Source: Alloactinosynnema sp. L-07
GTDB lineage: Bacteria; Actinomycetota; Actinomycetes; Mycobacteriales; Pseudonocardiaceae
Direction: 5' to 3'
DNA: 64,000 nt
Assembly: GCF_900070365.1 (NCBI RefSeq)
Contig: NZ_LN850107.1
Location: 7,006,001 to 7,070,000 of the forward strand
Shown here: positions 25,982-35,908 of the stretch, in pieces
Position numbering within the stretch: position 1 is the first letter of the stretch
How the letters are laid out: every line of letters starts with the position of its first letter
Made by a program: the position numbers and the translations under genes
Notes under the pieces: model-generated
Database searches by the model: none
What the model was told of the DNA's origin: nothing
What the model saw: only the letters and a program-made list of their open reading frames with translations

Positions 25982-26884
25982 ATGCGTGCCAGCTTCGTGT
26001 TCAGCGAGGTCCTCACCGGTCTTCGCCGGAATATCACGATGACCATCGCCATGATCATCACGACCGCCATCTCGCTGTTCCTGCTCGGCGGCGGCCTGCT
26101 GATCGTGCGGATGATCGATAACACCCAGGAGCTCTACCAGGACAAGGTCGAGGTCAGCGTCTACCTGACCAACGACGTGTCCGCGACCGACAAGGCCTGC
26201 GCGGCCGACCCGTGCAAGGGCCTGCGGACGGCACTGGAGAACGACCCCGCGGTCGAGTCGGTGCAGTTCGAGAACCGCGAGGAGGCCTTCGAGCGCTTCA
26301 AGCGCATCTTCGAGGCGCAGCCGGAGCTGGTGAAGCTGGCCCGGCCGGAGGCCCTGCCCGCGTCGTTCCGGGTCAAGCTCAAGGACCCCGACCGCCCCGA
26401 GGTGATCACCCAGGCCTACGGCGGCCGCGCGGGCATCGACACCATCGCCGACCAGAACGAGTTCCTCGAACGCTTCTTCAGCGCGCTCAACGGCGTGCGG
26501 ACCGGTGTGTTCTTCGTGGCGGGCATCATGGCGGTCGCGGCCCTGCTGCTGATCTCCAACACCGTGCAGCTGTCGGCCTTCACCCGCAAGACCGAGGTCG
26601 GCATCATGCGCCTGGTCGGCGCGACCCGGTGGTACACCCAGCTCCCGTTCCTCCTGGAGGCGGTGGTCACCGGCCTGGTCGGCGCCGTCGTCGCGATCGG
26701 ACTGCTGATCGTCGGCAAGGTCTCCTTCGCCGACGACGTCCTGCGCGACCCGATCGAGGCCGGGGTCGTCAGCTCGATCGGCGCGGCCGACATCGCGTTC
26801 GTGTCCCCGATCCTGATGCTGATCGCCATCGTGATCTCGGCCATCACCGGCTACGTCACCCTGCGCCTGTACGTGCGGACGTAA
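25982..26884 (+). CDS. ftsX: Cell division protein FtsX
   Basis: Membrane partner of FtsE. 300 residues with four transmembrane helices: one near the N-terminus ([20 protein letters not shown], about residues 22-41), then an extracytoplasmic domain ([11 protein letters not shown]...[13 protein letters not shown]), then three C-terminal helices with the conserved [16 protein letters not shown] between the second and third. The extracytoplasmic domain has a cysteine pair (CAADPC). Its stop overlaps the smpB start (TAATG). Confidence 0.93.
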   Translation: MRASFVFSEVLTGLRRNITMTIAMIITTAISLFLLGGGLLIVRMIDNTQELYQDKVEVSVYLTNDVSATDKACAADPCKGLRTALENDPAVESVQFENREEAFERFKRIFEAQPELVKLARPEALPASFRVKLKDPDRPEVITQAYGGRAGIDTIADQNEFLERFFSALNGVRTGVFFVAGIMAVAALLLISNTVQLSAFTRKTEVGIMRLVGATRWYTQLPFLLEAVVTGLVGAVVAIGLLIVGKVSFADDVLRDPIEAGVVSSIGAADIAFVSPILMLIAIVISAITGYVTLRLYVRT

Positions 26885-27360
26885 TGGCGAAGGAACGCGG
26901 CCACAAGGTGATCGTGTCCAACCGCAAGGCACGGCACGACTACGCGATCGTGGACACCTACGAGGCGGGCATGGTCCTGCTCGGCACCGAGGTCAAGAGC
27001 CTCCGTGAGGGCCGCGCGTCGCTGGTGGACGCGTTCGCCACGGTCGACGACGGTGAGGTCTGGCTGCGCAACCTGCACATTCCCGAGTACACGCAGGGAA
27101 CGTGGACGAACCACGAACCCCGCAGGACCCGGAAACTGCTGCTGCACAAGGGCGAGATCCTGCGGCTCATCGGCAAGATCAAGGAGAGCGGCCTGAGCCT
27201 GGTGCCGCTGTCGATGTACTTCAAGGACGGCAAGGTCAAGGTCGAACTGGCGCTGGCGAAGGGCAAGAAGTCCTACGACAAGCGCCAGGATCTCGCCAAA
27301 CGGGACGCGAACCGGGAGATGACCAAGGAGCTGGGGCGCGCGCTGAAGGGCCGCCACTAG
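26884..27360 (+). CDS. smpB: SsrA-binding protein SmpB
   Basis: Binds tmRNA and delivers it to stalled ribosomes. 158 residues: conserved [64 protein letters not shown] and the basic tail with KRQDLAKRD. Start ATG 26884 overlaps the ftsX stop. Its partner RNA ssrA is not adjacent; it is 9.4 kb downstream at 36724. Confidence 0.96.
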   Translation: MAKERGHKVIVSNRKARHDYAIVDTYEAGMVLLGTEVKSLREGRASLVDAFATVDDGEVWLRNLHIPEYTQGTWTNHEPRRTRKLLLHKGEILRLIGKIKESGLSLVPLSMYFKDGKVKVELALAKGKKSYDKRQDLAKRDANREMTKELGRALKGRH

Positions 27361-27389
27361 CCGCCGCGTCAGGCCTCCGACCTGCGAGA

Positions 27390-27417
27390 GTCCGCACTTG
27401 GACACCAAAGTGCGGAC
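27390..27417 (+). terminator. Terminator after smpB
   Basis: A 10-bp stem GTCCGCACTT/AAGTGCGGAC with an 8-base loop, 29 bases past the smpB stop. Confidence 0.65.
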
Positions 27418-27491
27418 CGGTTCGCGCACCCTGCCGAGCATTAGCCTGAGGCGCGAATAGAGGGATTCGCGCTGGAAGGGGTTGCAGGGCA

Positions 27492-28373
27492 ATGACAGCA
27501 ACAGTGAACGAGGAAACTGTCGGCGAGTTCACCGCGCCGACCCCCGAGGAAGTCGGCGTCGGCTACGACGAGTACTTGGGGCTCCACAAGCTGATCGCCG
27601 CGGAGTTCAGCCTGCACATCGGGGCGTGGTCGCCGATCGGTGAGCGCAAGCCCGCCCGCACGCTGCTCGACCTGTCCAACCGGACGCAGGACAAGCAGAC
27701 CGAGCACCACATCAAGACCCTGGCGATGAACGCGGGCGAGCACCTGCTGGACATCGGCTGCGGCGCGGGCCTGCCCGCGATCGAGTTCGTCAAGGCGAGC
27801 GGCGTGCGGGCCACCGGCATCAACGTCAGCCGCGGCCAGCTCGCCGAGGCCGTCAAGACCGCCGAGGCCGAGGGCGTCACCGACCGCGTCGACTTCCAGT
27901 ACGGCGACGCGATGGCCCTTGAGTTCCCGGACGAGACGTTCGACTCCGCGCTCTCGATCGAGGTGTTCGCCCACCTGTCCGACCGGCAGAAGGCGTTCCA
28001 CGAGGCGGCCCGGGTGCTCAAGCCCGGTGGCTACTTCCTGGTGAGCGACTTCACCCTGCGCGGCGAGCCCACCGAGGAGCAGCTGACCGCGTACCTGCAG
28101 ACCTGGCACTGCATGCCCCCGATCACGCCCGCGAAGATCATGGAGATGGCCGCCACGGCGGGCTTCGAGCTGATCCAGGTCGAGAACATGACCCAGAACA
28201 CCGCCTTCACCGGCGAGCTGATGGGCCTGCTCTACGGCGACCGGCGTGCCGAGATCGTCGACCTCTACGGTGCCGAGGCCGTCGCCGAGATGGACTACGT
28301 GATCCCGCTGGTGCGCTCGTTCTTCCGCGAGCACCTGGGCTCATACCTCTTCCTGCTGCGCAAGCCCGCCTAA
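27492..28373 (+). CDS. SAM-dependent methyltransferase (natural-product type)
   Basis: 293 residues, start ATG 27492 after GGAAGGGG. SAM motif I is LLDIGCGAGLPAIEF (about residues 83-97), followed by GINVSRGQL, the acidic DFQYGDAM, and VLKPGGYFLVSDF. This layout matches the C- or O-methyltransferases of secondary metabolism and glycine/sarcosine methylases. The nearest remembered group is the rifamycin/rebeccamycin type, but no biosynthetic cluster surrounds it. It stands alone between terminators. Confidence 0.8.
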   Translation: MTATVNEETVGEFTAPTPEEVGVGYDEYLGLHKLIAAEFSLHIGAWSPIGERKPARTLLDLSNRTQDKQTEHHIKTLAMNAGEHLLDIGCGAGLPAIEFVKASGVRATGINVSRGQLAEAVKTAEAEGVTDRVDFQYGDAMALEFPDETFDSALSIEVFAHLSDRQKAFHEAARVLKPGGYFLVSDFTLRGEPTEEQLTAYLQTWHCMPPITPAKIMEMAATAGFELIQVENMTQNTAFTGELMGLLYGDRRAEIVDLYGAEAVAEMDYVIPLVRSFFREHLGSYLFLLRKPA

Positions 28374-28386
28374 CGACCTGGCGAGT

Positions 28387-28426
28387 CATCGGAGCCGTAC
28401 GACCGCACGGTCGGACGGCTCCGATG
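28387..28426 (+). terminator. Terminator after the methyltransferase
   Basis: A 12-bp perfect stem CATCGGAGCCGT/ACGGCTCCGATG around a 16-base loop. Confidence 0.75.
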
Positions 28427-28485
28427 CCGTTTCAGGGGTTTGCTCAGGGCGAACGCGTCGCGGAAACAAAGGCACGCTCAAAGAG

Positions 28486-28506
28486 GTTGAGCTAGTCAGA
28501 CTCAAC
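28486..28506 (+). promoter_or_regulatory. HAIR-like HspR operator of lon
   Basis: GTTGAGC, seven bases, ACTCAAC: an inverted repeat with exactly the 7-7-7 spacing of the HspR-associated inverted repeat (CTTGAGT-N7-ACTCAAG). It ends 19 bases before the lon start. lon is a known HspR target in Streptomyces, so repression relieved by heat stress is likely here. Confidence 0.7.
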
Positions 28507-28525
28507 TTTGGGAGTGTGATCGGAA

Positions 28526-30886
28526 ATGTCCGAGGCCCTGACGCTGCCGGTGCTGCCACTGGACGACACGGTCCTGCTGCCCGGCATGGTCGTCCCCATC
28601 CACCTGACCGGCTCCGACAACGCCGCCGAGGCGCGGGCCGCCATCGAGGCCGCACAGGCCGGTACCGAGCCCGCTCGGGTCGTTCTCGTCCCTCGCCTCG
28701 ACGGCAAGTATGCCTCGGTCGGCACCCTGGCCGTCGTGGAGCAGGTCGGCAGGCTGCCCGGCGGGGACCTCGCCGCTGTGGTCCGGGGCACCGGCCGCGT
28801 CCGCATCGGGGCGGGCACAACCGGGCCCGGCGCGGCGCTCTGGGTGCACGTCGAGACCGCCGACGAGACCGTCACCGATGAAGCGCGGGAACTCGCCCGT
28901 GAGTACAAGGGCCTGGTCACCACCATCCTGCAGCAGCGCGGCGCGTGGCAGGTCGTGGACACGGTCAACCAGATCGACGACCCCTCCATCCTGGCCGACA
29001 TGGCGGGATACGCCCCCTACCTGACCGACGAGCGCAAGGTCTGGCTGCTGGAGACCACCGACGTGGCCGCCCGGCTCGCGAAGCTCTTGGCGTGGGGCAA
29101 AGAACACCTGGCCGAACTCGACGTCGCCGAGACGATTCGCAAGGACGTCAAGGAGGGGATGGAGAAGCAGCAACGGGAGTTCCTGCTTCGGCAGCAGTTG
29201 TCCGCCATCCGCAAGGAACTGGCCGAACTCGACGGCAAGCCCGCGTCCGAGGAGCAGGACTACCGGGCCAGGGTGGAGCAGGCCGACCTGCCGGAGAAGG
29301 TGCGCGCCGCCGCCCTGTCCGAAGTGGACAAGTTGGAGCGGACGTCCGAGCAGTCCCCTGAGGTGGGCTGGATCCGGACGTGGCTCGACACCGTCCTGGA
29401 ACTGCCGTGGAACAGCCGGACCGAGGACGCCTACGACATCCCCGGGGCGCGGGCGATCCTCGACGCCGACCACGCCGGGCTCGACGACGTGAAGGACCGG
29501 ATCATCGAGTACCTTGCCGTGCGCAAGCGGCGCGACGAGCGTGGGCTCGGCATCGTCGGCGGGCGGCGCAGTGGGGCCGTGCTCGCGCTGGCGGGGCCGC
29601 CCGGGGTGGGCAAGACCTCGCTCGGCGAGTCCGTGGCGCGGGCCATGGGGCGCGAGTTCGTGCGGGTCGCGCTCGGTGGTGTCCGGGACGAGGCGGAGAT
29701 CCGCGGGCACCGCCGGACCTACGTCGGCGCGCTGCCGGGACGGATCGTTCGGGCGATCACTGAGGCCGGGTCGATGAACCCGGTCGTGCTGCTCGACGAG
29801 ATCGACAAGGTCGGGTCGGACTACCGGGGCGACCCGACGGCCGCGCTGCTGGAGGTGCTCGACCCGGCGCAGAACCACACGTTCCGTGACCACTACCTGG
29901 AGGTCGAGCTCGATCTGTCCGATGTGGTCTTCCTGGCGACGGCGAACGTCATCGAGTCCATCCCGGCGCCGCTGCTCGACCGGATGGAGCTGGTCCGGCT
30001 CGACGGGTACACCGAGGACGAGAAGGTCGTCATCGCCGCCGACCACCTGTTGCCACGGCAGTTGGAGCGGGCGGGGCTGACCGCCGAGGAAGTGGCGGTC
30101 GACGAGTCGGCGCTGCGGTCGCTGGCGGGGGAGTACACCCGTGAGGCGGGCGTGCGGCAGCTCGAGCGATCGATCGCGCGCATCCTGCGCAAGGTCACCG
30201 CCAAGCTGGCGCTGGGCGAGTCCGTGCTTCCCCTCAGCGTCGGCGCCGCGGACCTGCGCGGCTACCTGGGCAGCCCGAAGCACACGCCGGAGTCGGCCGA
30301 GCGCACAGCGGTGCCCGGGGTGTCGACCGGCCTCGCGGTGACCGGGGCGGGCGGTGACGTGCTGTTCGTGGAGGCGTCGCTGGCCGACAAGGACACCGGG
30401 TCGGCCGGGGTCACACTTACCGGGCAGTTGGGTGACGTGATGAAGGAGTCGGCGCAGATCGCGCTGTCCTACCTGCGGTCCCACGGCCCCGAACTGGGTC
30501 TGCCGGTCGCCGAACTGGCCGAGCGCGGGGTGCACGTGCACGTGCCCGCGGGCGCGGTGCCCAAGGACGGGCCGAGCGCGGGTGTCACCATGACCACGGC
30601 CCTGGCCTCGCTGCTGTCGGGCAGGCCGGTGCGGGCGGACGTGGCGATGACCGGCGAGGTGTCGCTGACCGGGCGGGTGCTGCCGATCGGTGGAGTCAAG
30701 CAGAAACTGCTGGCCGCCCACCGAGCCGGAATCACTACCGTCGTGCTGCCCAAGCGCAATGAACCCGATCTCGACGACGTGCCGGAATCGGTGCGCGAGG
30801 CCCTCACCGTGCATTTGGTCGGCGATGTCAGGGAAGCGCTGGACCTGGCATTGGAGCCGGTCGCCGCACAAACGCTTGTCGCGTGA
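28526..30886 (+). CDS. lon: ATP-dependent protease Lon
   Basis: Degrades misfolded and regulatory proteins in the cytoplasm as a hexameric ring. 786 residues: N-terminal substrate domain (LPVLPLDDTVLLPGM), Walker A GPPGVGKTSLGES (about residue 358), Walker B VLLDEIDKVG, and a C-terminal S16 protease domain with nucleophile serine in KDGPSAGVTM and lysine in GGVKQKLLAAHRAG. Start ATG 28526. Probably under HspR control (site at 28486). Confidence 0.96.
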   Translation: MSEALTLPVLPLDDTVLLPGMVVPIHLTGSDNAAEARAAIEAAQAGTEPARVVLVPRLDGKYASVGTLAVVEQVGRLPGGDLAAVVRGTGRVRIGAGTTGPGAALWVHVETADETVTDEARELAREYKGLVTTILQQRGAWQVVDTVNQIDDPSILADMAGYAPYLTDERKVWLLETTDVAARLAKLLAWGKEHLAELDVAETIRKDVKEGMEKQQREFLLRQQLSAIRKELAELDGKPASEEQDYRARVEQADLPEKVRAAALSEVDKLERTSEQSPEVGWIRTWLDTVLELPWNSRTEDAYDIPGARAILDADHAGLDDVKDRIIEYLAVRKRRDERGLGIVGGRRSGAVLALAGPPGVGKTSLGESVARAMGREFVRVALGGVRDEAEIRGHRRTYVGALPGRIVRAITEAGSMNPVVLLDEIDKVGSDYRGDPTAALLEVLDPAQNHTFRDHYLEVELDLSDVVFLATANVIESIPAPLLDRMELVRLDGYTEDEKVVIAADHLLPRQLERAGLTAEEVAVDESALRSLAGEYTREAGVRQLERSIARILRKVTAKLALGESVLPLSVGAADLRGYLGSPKHTPESAERTAVPGVSTGLAVTGAGGDVLFVEASLADKDTGSAGVTLTGQLGDVMKESAQIALSYLRSHGPELGLPVAELAERGVHVHVPAGAVPKDGPSAGVTMTTALASLLSGRPVRADVAMTGEVSLTGRVLPIGGVKQKLLAAHRAGITTVVLPKRNEPDLDDVPESVREALTVHLVGDVREALDLALEPVAAQTLVA

Positions 30887-31143
30887 ACTACCTGCAGCTA
30901 TGGGTAGAGGCTATGCTTATACTTAATATGGCAATGCCATGGGAAGGTAGCGTGTGGTCGTGGTTCCGCCGGTCTATTGAAATCGCCTGAACGGTCGTTT
31001 CTCACCGGTAGCTGTAGCGGTATTCGACGTATCCGTGACTATTCTTCGAAACACGTTCGCGCGAACGTCGAATACCCCTGCATCTCTGCCGGTCGCCCAC
31101 CTGCGTGGCCGGCGGAGACCCCTGCACTGAGGGAGAACCTTCG

Positions 31144-33885
31144 ATGGCACAACTACGCGCGAGCCGGGCGGCACTGCTCGGCTTGTTCGCAGCGACAGCG
31201 GTGGCGGTGGGCGTCACAGCCATACCCGCCACCGCTGCGGAGGGCATCGTGCTCGGCGCTGACCGCGCCGACGCGGTGACCGACAGCTACATCGTGGTGG
31301 TCAAGGACAGCGCGGCGCCGAGATCGGCCTCCGCGCGCACCGCCTCGACCCTGACCGCCAAGTACGGCGGCACCGTGACCACCGCGTGGCAGAACTCGGT
31401 CAACGGGTTCGCCGCCCGGATGAGCCCGGCCCAGGCACGCAAGCTCGCCGCCGACCCCGCGGTCGCCTACGTCGAGCAGGACGCCCAGGTCAAGATGACC
31501 GAGGACCAGCTCAACCCGCCCTCGTGGGGCCTGGACCGAGTCGACCAGCGCAACCTGCCGCTGGACAACAAGTACAGCTTCGGCACGCGCGCGTCGAACG
31601 TGACCGCGTACGTCATCGACACCGGGGTCCGCGTCTCGCACACCACGTTCGAGGGCCGCGCGACCTGGGGCACCAACACGGTCGACACCAACAACACCGA
31701 CTGCAACGGCCACGGCACGCACGTCGCGGGCACGGTCGGCGGCAAGGAATACGGCATCGCCAAGGGCGTCAAGATCGTCGGCGTCAAGGTGCTGAACTGC
31801 CAGGGTTCCGGCACCACGTCGGGCGTGATCAGCGGCATCGACTGGGTCAGCGCGAACGCGGTCAAGCCCGCTGTCGCCAACATGAGCCTCGGCGGCGGCG
31901 CGTCCACCACGCTCGACACCGCGGTCCGCAATTCGATCGCCAAGGGCATCACGTACTCACTGGCGTCGGCCAACGACAACAAGGACGGCTGCAACTACTC
32001 GCCCGCCCGGGTCGCCGAGGGCATCACGGTCAACGCGTCGGACAACAAGGACGCCAGGGCAACCTTCTCCAACTGGGGAACCTGCACCGACATCTTCGCC
32101 CCCGGCGTGGGGATCATGTCGGCCTGGATGACCGACGACACCTCGACGAAGTCGATCAGCGGCACCTCGATGGCCGCCCCGCACGTCGCGGGCGCGGCGG
32201 CGGTCTGGCTGGCCAACAAGCCCGGCGACACCCCGGCGCAGGTCCAGGCTGGCCTGATCGCCGCGGCGACGCCCAGCAAGGTCACCAACCCCGGCACGGG
32301 CTCGCCCAACCGGCTGCTCTACATCGACCCGGGCACCCAGACGACCCCGGTCGAGCTGCCCAGCCCCGGTGACCAGACCGGCACGGTCGGCGTGGGGACG
32401 AGCGTCAAGCTCTCCGCGACCGGCGGCACCGGCCCGTACACCTGGACCGCGTCCGGGCTGCCCGCGGGCATCACGCTCGGGTCGAGCACGGCCAACGCCG
32501 TTGTCGCGGAAGGCACTCCGACCACCGCGGGCGCGGCGTCGGTCTCGGTGACGGTCAAGGACAGCGCGGGCACCTCGGCGACGGCCACCTTCAAGTGGAC
32601 GATCGAGGGTGCGGGCGGCGACCTGACCCTGCCGAACCCCGGTGACCAGACCGGCACCGTGGGCACCGACACCGGTCTGAAGCTCGTGGTCTCCGGTGGC
32701 ACCGCGCCGTACACGTGGTCGGCGACCGGGCTGCCCGCGGGCATCGCTCTGGAGCCTGGCACCACCGATGTGGCTCTGATCGGGGGCGTCCCGACGGCAG
32801 GCGGTTCCCACTCGGTCACCGTGACCGTCCAGGACAGCGCGGGCGCGACCGGATCCACCACGTTCACCTGGACCATCGAGGGCGGCGGTGGCGGTGACCT
32901 GACCCTGCCCAACCCCGGTGACCAGACCGGCGACGTCGGCATCGAGACCGGTGTGAAGCTCGTGGTCTCCGGTGGCACCGCGCCGTACACGTGGTCGGCG
33001 ACCGGGCTGCCCGCGGGTGTCTCGGCGCAGCCAAGCGACTCCGACGTCGTGGTGATCTCCGGCACGCCGACCGCGGCGGGGGCCAACGAGGTCACCGTGA
33101 CGGTCAAGGACAGCAAGGGCGCCACCGGTTCGGTGAAGTTCACCTGGACGATTGAGGGCGGCGGCGGCGGTGACCCGACCATCACCAACCCGGGTGACCA
33201 GACCGGCAAGGTCGGCGTCGACGTCGCACTCCAGCTCGAGGTGAGCGGCGGAAGCGCGCCGTACACCTGGTCGGCGGGCGCCCTGCCCACCGGCCTGTCG
33301 ATCAGCAACGACGGCCTGATCTCCGGAAAGCCGTCGGCGGCGGGAACGTTCCAGACCAGCGTCACCGTGACCGACTCGGCGGGCAAGGCGGCCAAGATCG
33401 GCTTCGCCTGGACGATCACCGGCGGCACCTGCACGCCGGGGCAGAAGCTGACCAACCCGGGCTTCGAGTCCGGCGCGACCGGCTGGTCGTCCTCGGTGAA
33501 CGTCATCGGCCAGCACGCGAGCGCGGGCAAGCCCTCGCACGGCGGGACCTACAGCGCCTGGCTGGGTGGCTGGGGTCGGGTCAGCAACGAGTACGTGAGC
33601 CAGACCGTCGCGGTTCCGACCGGCTGCGCGAACTACAAGCTCTCGTTCTGGCTGCGCATCGACACCGCCGAGTACGAGAATGTCGCCTACGACAAGCTGA
33701 CCGTCACCGCGGGCGGCACGACGCTGGGCACCTTCTCCAACATCGACAAGGGCGGATACCGCCAGGTCACCTATGACCTGGCGCAGTTCGCGGGCAAGTC
33801 GGTGTCGCTTCGGTTCGCCAGCAACGAGGACAGCAACCTGCAGACCTCGTTCGTGGTCGACGACGTGACGCTCGACGTCAGCTGA
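31144..33885 (+). CDS. Secreted subtilisin-family (S8) protease with tandem Ig-like domains
   Basis: 913 residues. Signal peptide (hydrophobic ALLGLFAATAVAVGVTAI, cleavage likely after ATAA), then an I9 propeptide (YIVVVKDS...VAYVEQDA). The S8 catalytic domain has Asp in VIDTGVRVSH, His in GHGTHVAGTVGG and Ser in SGTSMAAPHVAGAA. Then four tandem Ig-like (He_PIG-type) repeats of about 88 residues, each starting like PNPGDQTGTVG and containing PYTWSATGLPAG. Last comes a jelly-roll-like module (LTNPGFESGATGW). Start ATG 31144 has GAGGGAGA upstream. The 257-base gap before it has a TATACT box (30918) and the palindrome ATGGC-AAT-GCCAT (30928-30940). Likely a nutrient-scavenging exoprotease. Confidence 0.93.
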   Translation: MAQLRASRAALLGLFAATAVAVGVTAIPATAAEGIVLGADRADAVTDSYIVVVKDSAAPRSASARTASTLTAKYGGTVTTAWQNSVNGFAARMSPAQARKLAADPAVAYVEQDAQVKMTEDQLNPPSWGLDRVDQRNLPLDNKYSFGTRASNVTAYVIDTGVRVSHTTFEGRATWGTNTVDTNNTDCNGHGTHVAGTVGGKEYGIAKGVKIVGVKVLNCQGSGTTSGVISGIDWVSANAVKPAVANMSLGGGASTTLDTAVRNSIAKGITYSLASANDNKDGCNYSPARVAEGITVNASDNKDARATFSNWGTCTDIFAPGVGIMSAWMTDDTSTKSISGTSMAAPHVAGAAAVWLANKPGDTPAQVQAGLIAAATPSKVTNPGTGSPNRLLYIDPGTQTTPVELPSPGDQTGTVGVGTSVKLSATGGTGPYTWTASGLPAGITLGSSTANAVVAEGTPTTAGAASVSVTVKDSAGTSATATFKWTIEGAGGDLTLPNPGDQTGTVGTDTGLKLVVSGGTAPYTWSATGLPAGIALEPGTTDVALIGGVPTAGGSHSVTVTVQDSAGATGSTTFTWTIEGGGGGDLTLPNPGDQTGDVGIETGVKLVVSGGTAPYTWSATGLPAGVSAQPSDSDVVVISGTPTAAGANEVTVTVKDSKGATGSVKFTWTIEGGGGGDPTITNPGDQTGKVGVDVALQLEVSGGSAPYTWSAGALPTGLSISNDGLISGKPSAAGTFQTSVTVTDSAGKAAKIGFAWTITGGTCTPGQKLTNPGFESGATGWSSSVNVIGQHASAGKPSHGGTYSAWLGGWGRVSNEYVSQTVAVPTGCANYKLSFWLRIDTAEYENVAYDKLTVTAGGTTLGTFSNIDKGGYRQVTYDLAQFAGKSVSLRFASNEDSNLQTSFVVDDVTLDVS

Positions 33886-33918
33886 GTGCTTGGGGCGGCG
33901 GGTCTTCGGCCCGCCGCC

Positions 33919-33984
33919 CGAGTGCGTTGACCACGAACGTTCGCCAGGTCGAGACCCGGTGAAGGTTCGTGGTCAGCGCACTCG
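33919..33984 (+). terminator. Terminator hairpin after the subtilase
   Basis: 20-bp arms (33919-33938 with 33965-33984, one mismatch) around a 26-base loop. The 162-bp MITE begins at its right end. Confidence 0.65.
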
Positions 33985-34145
33985 GGCATGTCCTGCGGAT
34001 CATGGCGGGCGCTATCCGCGCCCGCTTGGCCCCTGACCGCACCGCGGGAACGGCCACGGACAACCAGTACGCGACCGTCCCCGCAGCACGCCCAGGAACC
34101 AAGCGGATCACGGATCCCACCCACCATGATCCACAGGACACGCCC
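33984..34145. mobile_element. 162-bp MITE, copy 1
   Basis: Same length and 157 of 162 bases identical to the copy at 56620-56781, in the same orientation. The ends are imperfect inverted repeats of about 26 bp, beginning GGGC-A/G-TGTCCTG-C/T-GGATCATGG. No transposase gene fits inside, so movement would need an enzyme supplied elsewhere. It lies between the subtilase terminator and the response-regulator stop (34149). No clear target duplication. Confidence 0.8.
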
Positions 34146-34148
34146 TAG

Positions 34149-34793
34149 TCAGGCCCGTTCGAGGAAGGTCAGCACCGCGCGGACGCGGCGGTGTTCCTCG
34201 CTGCTGGGTTCCAGGCCCAGCTTGGAGAAGATGTTGCCGACGTGCTTCTCCACCGCGCCGTCGGAGACGGTCAGCGACTTGGCGATGGCCACATTGGACA
34301 GTCCCTGGGCCATCAGGCCGAGCACCTCGCGCTCGCGCGGCGTCAGCAGGTCGATGGGGTTGCGTCGCCCTCGTGCCATGAGCTGAGCGATCACCTCCTG
34401 GTCGATGCACGTGCCGCCCCCGGCGACCCGGCGCACCGCGTCGACGAACTCCGCGACGTCGGCCACCCGCTCCTTGAGCAGGTAGCCGACCCCGCCCGCG
34501 CCGCCCGCCAGCAGCTCCACCGCGTAGCGCTCCTCGACGTACTGCGAGAGCACCAGCACCGGCAGTCCCGGCAGCTCGGCCCGCGCCCGCAACGCCGCGC
34601 GCAGGCCCTCGTCGGTGAAGCTCGGCGGCATCCGCACATCGACGATCGCCAGGTCCGGGCGGTGCTCGGTGACGGCGGTGAGGAGGCTGTCGCCGTCCTC
34701 GACCGCCGCCACGGTCTCGATCCCCTCATCGGCGAGCAGGCGGGTCACACCCACCCGCAAAAGCACGGAGTCCTCGGCGATCACCACACGCAC
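34149..34793 (-). CDS. NarL/LuxR-family response regulator
   Basis: 214 residues. Receiver domain with the acidic pair AED near the N-terminus, phosphorylated Asp in LAIVDVRMPP (about residue 53), and the conserved Lys in YLLKERV. C-terminal LuxR helix-turn-helix: LTPREREVLGLMAQGLSNVAIAK and VEKHVGNIFSKLGL. It pairs with the kinase just upstream, whose end overlaps its start by 13 bases. Likely regulates a membrane or cell-envelope response; targets unknown. Confidence 0.93.
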   Translation of the reverse strand: MRVVIAEDSVLLRVGVTRLLADEGIETVAAVEDGDSLLTAVTEHRPDLAIVDVRMPPSFTDEGLRAALRARAELPGLPVLVLSQYVEERYAVELLAGGAGGVGYLLKERVADVAEFVDAVRRVAGGGTCIDQEVIAQLMARGRRNPIDLLTPREREVLGLMAQGLSNVAIAKSLTVSDGAVEKHVGNIFSKLGLEPSSEEHRRVRAVLTFLERA

Positions 34794-35908
34794 GGCAGAT
34801 CGGCCCTGATCACTGTCGGCCCGCCGAGCGGGCTCACCACGGTCATCACACCGTCAATCGTGGCAGCGCGGTCGGCCAGGCCGGACAGCCCACCCCCGGG
34901 GCGCACGTCTGCCCCACCGATGCCGTTGTCGGTGATCTCCACGACGACCTCGTCGCCCATCGACCGCGTTTCCCGCCAGACCCGCACCGAGGCGTATTCG
35001 GCCTGCGCGTGTTTCGCGATGTTGGTCAGGCACTCGCCGACGATGAAATACGCCGTGCTCTCCACCGCCGCGGGCGGCCGGGGCTCGACCGTGACGGTCA
35101 CCTCGACCGGCACTGGGCACTTCGCGGCGAGGGAAGACAGCGCCGCGTCGAGCCCGCGATCGCCCAGGACGGCCGGGTAGATGCCGCGGGCCAGGTCACG
35201 CAGCTCGGCCACAGCCAGCTTCGCGTCGGCGTGCGCCTCGTCGATCAGCGTCCGCGCCAGCTCGGGGTCGGCGTCGAGCTTGCCCTTGGCCCGGCCCAGC
35301 CCCATCGCCACCGCGACCAGCCGCTGCTGCGCGCCGTCGTGCAGGTCGCGCTCGATCCGCCGCCGCTCGGCCTCCGCCGCGTCGACCCCACGGGCCCGGG
35401 ACGCTTGGAGGCGCTCGGCCTTGGCGGTCAAGTCGGCGGTGCGGTCCGGCCCGAGCATCGCGATGGCGAGCTGCGAGTGCAGCCAGGCGTAGCGGGGGGC
35501 CACCCACAGGGCCAGCGGGACCAGCGGGATGCTGGCCACGCCCAGGGCGAAGCCGATGATCGACAGCGGGAACTCCAGCATCAGGTACGTGAAGTCGCGC
35601 CAGGTCCGCCGGTCGGTGAGCAGGGTCTTCCACTGCCGCAGCACGGGCTCGTCGGGGTTGGAGAGCACCGGCCTGGGCGGCAGGTCGGCCCCGGTCAGCG
35701 TCCGCGCCCAGAAGCGATGGGCGTTGCCGAACACCCTGGTCAACGCGGCCGCGGCGACGAGCAGCGCCACGCCGACCCAGATCACCACGGTGCCGACGCC
35801 GACGCACATGAAGGTGACGGTGGTGATGAAGGTGACCAGGCTCAGCGGGAACGCGCCCAGCAGGTAGGCCACCGCCGCCGCCGGATGCGGATACTGCCGA
35901 TCGCTCAC
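34781..35908 (-). CDS. Sensor histidine kinase (NarX-type HisKA_3)
   Basis: 375 residues. The N-terminal half is a membrane sensor region with two hydrophobic pairs (AFPLSLVTFITTVTFMCVGV and LMLEFPLSIIGFALGVASI), homologous to the preceding gene product. Then the HisKA_3 phosphoacceptor ERRRIERDLHDGAQQRL (His at about residue 191) and an HATPase domain with NIAKHAQA, ITDNGIGG and GGGLSGLADR. Start GTG 35908 overlaps the stop of the sensor gene (GTGA), replacing the longer open frame to 36262. Confidence 0.9.
   Translation of the reverse strand: MSDRQYPHPAAAVAYLLGAFPLSLVTFITTVTFMCVGVGTVVIWVGVALLVAAAALTRVFGNAHRFWARTLTGADLPPRPVLSNPDEPVLRQWKTLLTDRRTWRDFTYLMLEFPLSIIGFALGVASIPLVPLALWVAPRYAWLHSQLAIAMLGPDRTADLTAKAERLQASRARGVDAAEAERRRIERDLHDGAQQRLVAVAMGLGRAKGKLDADPELARTLIDEAHADAKLAVAELRDLARGIYPAVLGDRGLDAALSSLAAKCPVPVEVTVTVEPRPPAAVESTAYFIVGECLTNIAKHAQAEYASVRVWRETRSMGDEVVVEITDNGIGGADVRPGGGLSGLADRAATIDGVMTVVSPLGGPTVIRADLPCVW

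Noticed and set aside
33988..34386. ORF starting inside the first MITE and running over the response regulator
   Set aside because: Antisense to a clear response regulator; the MITE has no transposase-like sequence.
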